From contig JAJZTU010000215.1 in assembly GCA_021848765.1 (NCBI GenBank), positions 1 through 5,899 of the forward strand: a stretch of 5,899 nucleotides of DNA, in the 5' to 3' direction. Of the stretch, positions 5,260 through 5,899 are shown one piece after another. Within the stretch, counting starts at the first letter, position 1; each line of letters begins with the position of its first letter. This DNA comes from Bacillota bacterium (lineage in GTDB: Bacteria; Bacillota; GCA-003054495; Carboxydocellales; JAJZTU01). The notes beneath the pieces are model-generated. The model worked only from the letters and a program-made list of their open reading frames with translations. It was not told the DNA's origin and searched no databases. Both the position numbers and the translations under genes were made by a program.

Positions 5260-5899
5260 ATGAAACTTCTTAACGGATTGCCAGCTAAACAAGGTCTTTA
5301 TGACCCCCAATTTGAACATGATGCCTGTGGTATCGGTTTTGTGGCCAATATCAAAGGGAAACAATCAAACGAGATTGTACACCAGGCACTCACCATTCTG
5401 GCTAATCTTGACCACCGCGGTGGTCAGGGCAGTGAAACCAACACCGGTGACGGTGCGGGAATTTTGATGCAAATCCCGCATTCCTTCTTAAAAAAGGAAT
5501 GTGCCAAAGAAAATATCTCCCTTCCTGCTGCCGGAGAATACGGGGCGGGTATGCTTTTCCTTCCGCCCGATGCGTGCCAGCGTGGGCAATGTGAGCAGAT
5601 ACTGGAAACCATTATTAAGGAAGAAGGGCAAACCCTTCTGGGGTGGAGAACTGTCCCCACCAACAATTCCAGTCTCGGGAAAACAGCCAAATCAGTTCAA
5701 CCGTTTATCCGGCAGGTGTTTATTGCACCTAACCCGGAAATTAAGGATAACCTGGCTTTTGAGCGCAAACTTTATGTAATCCGTAAGCGTGCCAAAAAGG
5801 CAATTCGCCACTCGGGACTGGAGGGCGGCGAATACTTCTATTTTGCCAGTTTGTCGACCAGAACCATTGTTTACAAAGGGATGCTTACTCCTGAACAGG
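5260..5899 (+). CDS. gltB: Glutamate synthase large subunit, N-terminal part (truncated by the window end)
   Basis: The first 213 codons of the large (amidotransferase and synthase) subunit, which makes two glutamates from glutamine and 2-oxoglutarate. Only the class II glutamine amidotransferase domain is present. Cys23 in HDACGIGF is the expected N-terminal nucleophile, so residues 1-22 form a propeptide that must be removed, as in bacterial homologues. DHRGGQGSETNTGDGAGIL (51-69) and GWRTVP (128-133) are the glutamine-site motifs. A complete subunit is about 1500 residues, so the FMN/[3Fe-4S] synthase region and C-terminal beta-helix lie beyond the window. The start ATG is preceded by AGGAAGG (5242-5248) 11 nt upstream, rather long spacing but with no better in-frame start. 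Naming differs (gltB, or gltA in Bacillus). No break is seen. Confidence 0.95.
   Translation, partial: MKLLNGLPAKQGLYDPQFEHDACGIGFVANIKGKQSNEIVHQALTILANLDHRGGQGSETNTGDGAGILMQIPHSFLKKECAKENISLPAAGEYGAGMLFLPPDACQRGQCEQILETIIKEEGQTLLGWRTVPTNNSSLGKTAKSVQPFIRQVFIAPNPEIKDNLAFERKLYVIRKRAKKAIRHSGLEGGEYFYFASLSTRTIVYKGMLTPEQ

Noticed and set aside
5501..5779. 92-codon plus-strand open frame inside the glutamate synthase gene
   Set aside because: It is an out-of-frame shadow of the conserved amidotransferase domain, whose true frame runs unbroken from 5260 to the window end.

Overview
The window looks like a chromosomal segment of a strictly anaerobic Gram-positive bacterium, most likely a Peptococcaceae/Desulfotomaculum-type clostridium. 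The evidence is indirect: an aldehyde:ferredoxin oxidoreductase (AOR) family tungsto/molybdo-enzyme, strong AGGAGG-type ribosome binding sites, a GTG start, TATAAT-type promoters, moderate GC content, and a duplicated P-loop protein that I recall mainly from anaerobic Firmicutes. No mobile element, CRISPR array, rRNA or tRNA is visible.

Layout. Bases 1-135 are a short upstream region. A complete AOR-family gene (136-1863, +) follows and ends at a strong intrinsic terminator (1903-1948). Converging on that terminator is a minus-strand gene (1976-3097) for a 373-residue protein with two Walker A motifs, built as an internal tandem duplication. A 251-bp divergent control region (3098-3348) carries a good minus-strand promoter, a possible plus-strand promoter overlapping it, a leader hairpin and unexplained Shine-Dalgarno-like purine tracts. 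A nitrilase-superfamily carbon-nitrogen hydrolase (3349-4140, +) follows. The 312-bp gap 4141-4452 holds a GC-rich hairpin, a 17-bp perfect dyad, an extended -10 promoter, a leader hairpin and a possible 27-codon leader ORF. Then come lipB (octanoyltransferase, 4453-5112, +), a 147-bp spacer with a G-rich tract and weak promoter or terminator signals, and the 5' end of the glutamate synthase large-subunit gene (5260 to the window end, +).

How the genes relate. They do not form one obvious pathway. LipB makes the octanoylated lipoyl domains used by the glycine cleavage system and 2-oxoacid dehydrogenases. Glutamate synthase assimilates ammonia from glutamine. The CN hydrolase releases ammonia or an amine from an unknown amide or nitrile. 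The AOR-like enzyme and the duplicated ATPase are the least understood members. The most notable non-coding signal is a roughly 20-bp element, nearly identical in the two main intergenic regions (3135-3155 and 4281-4300), which could be a shared operator or small structural element.
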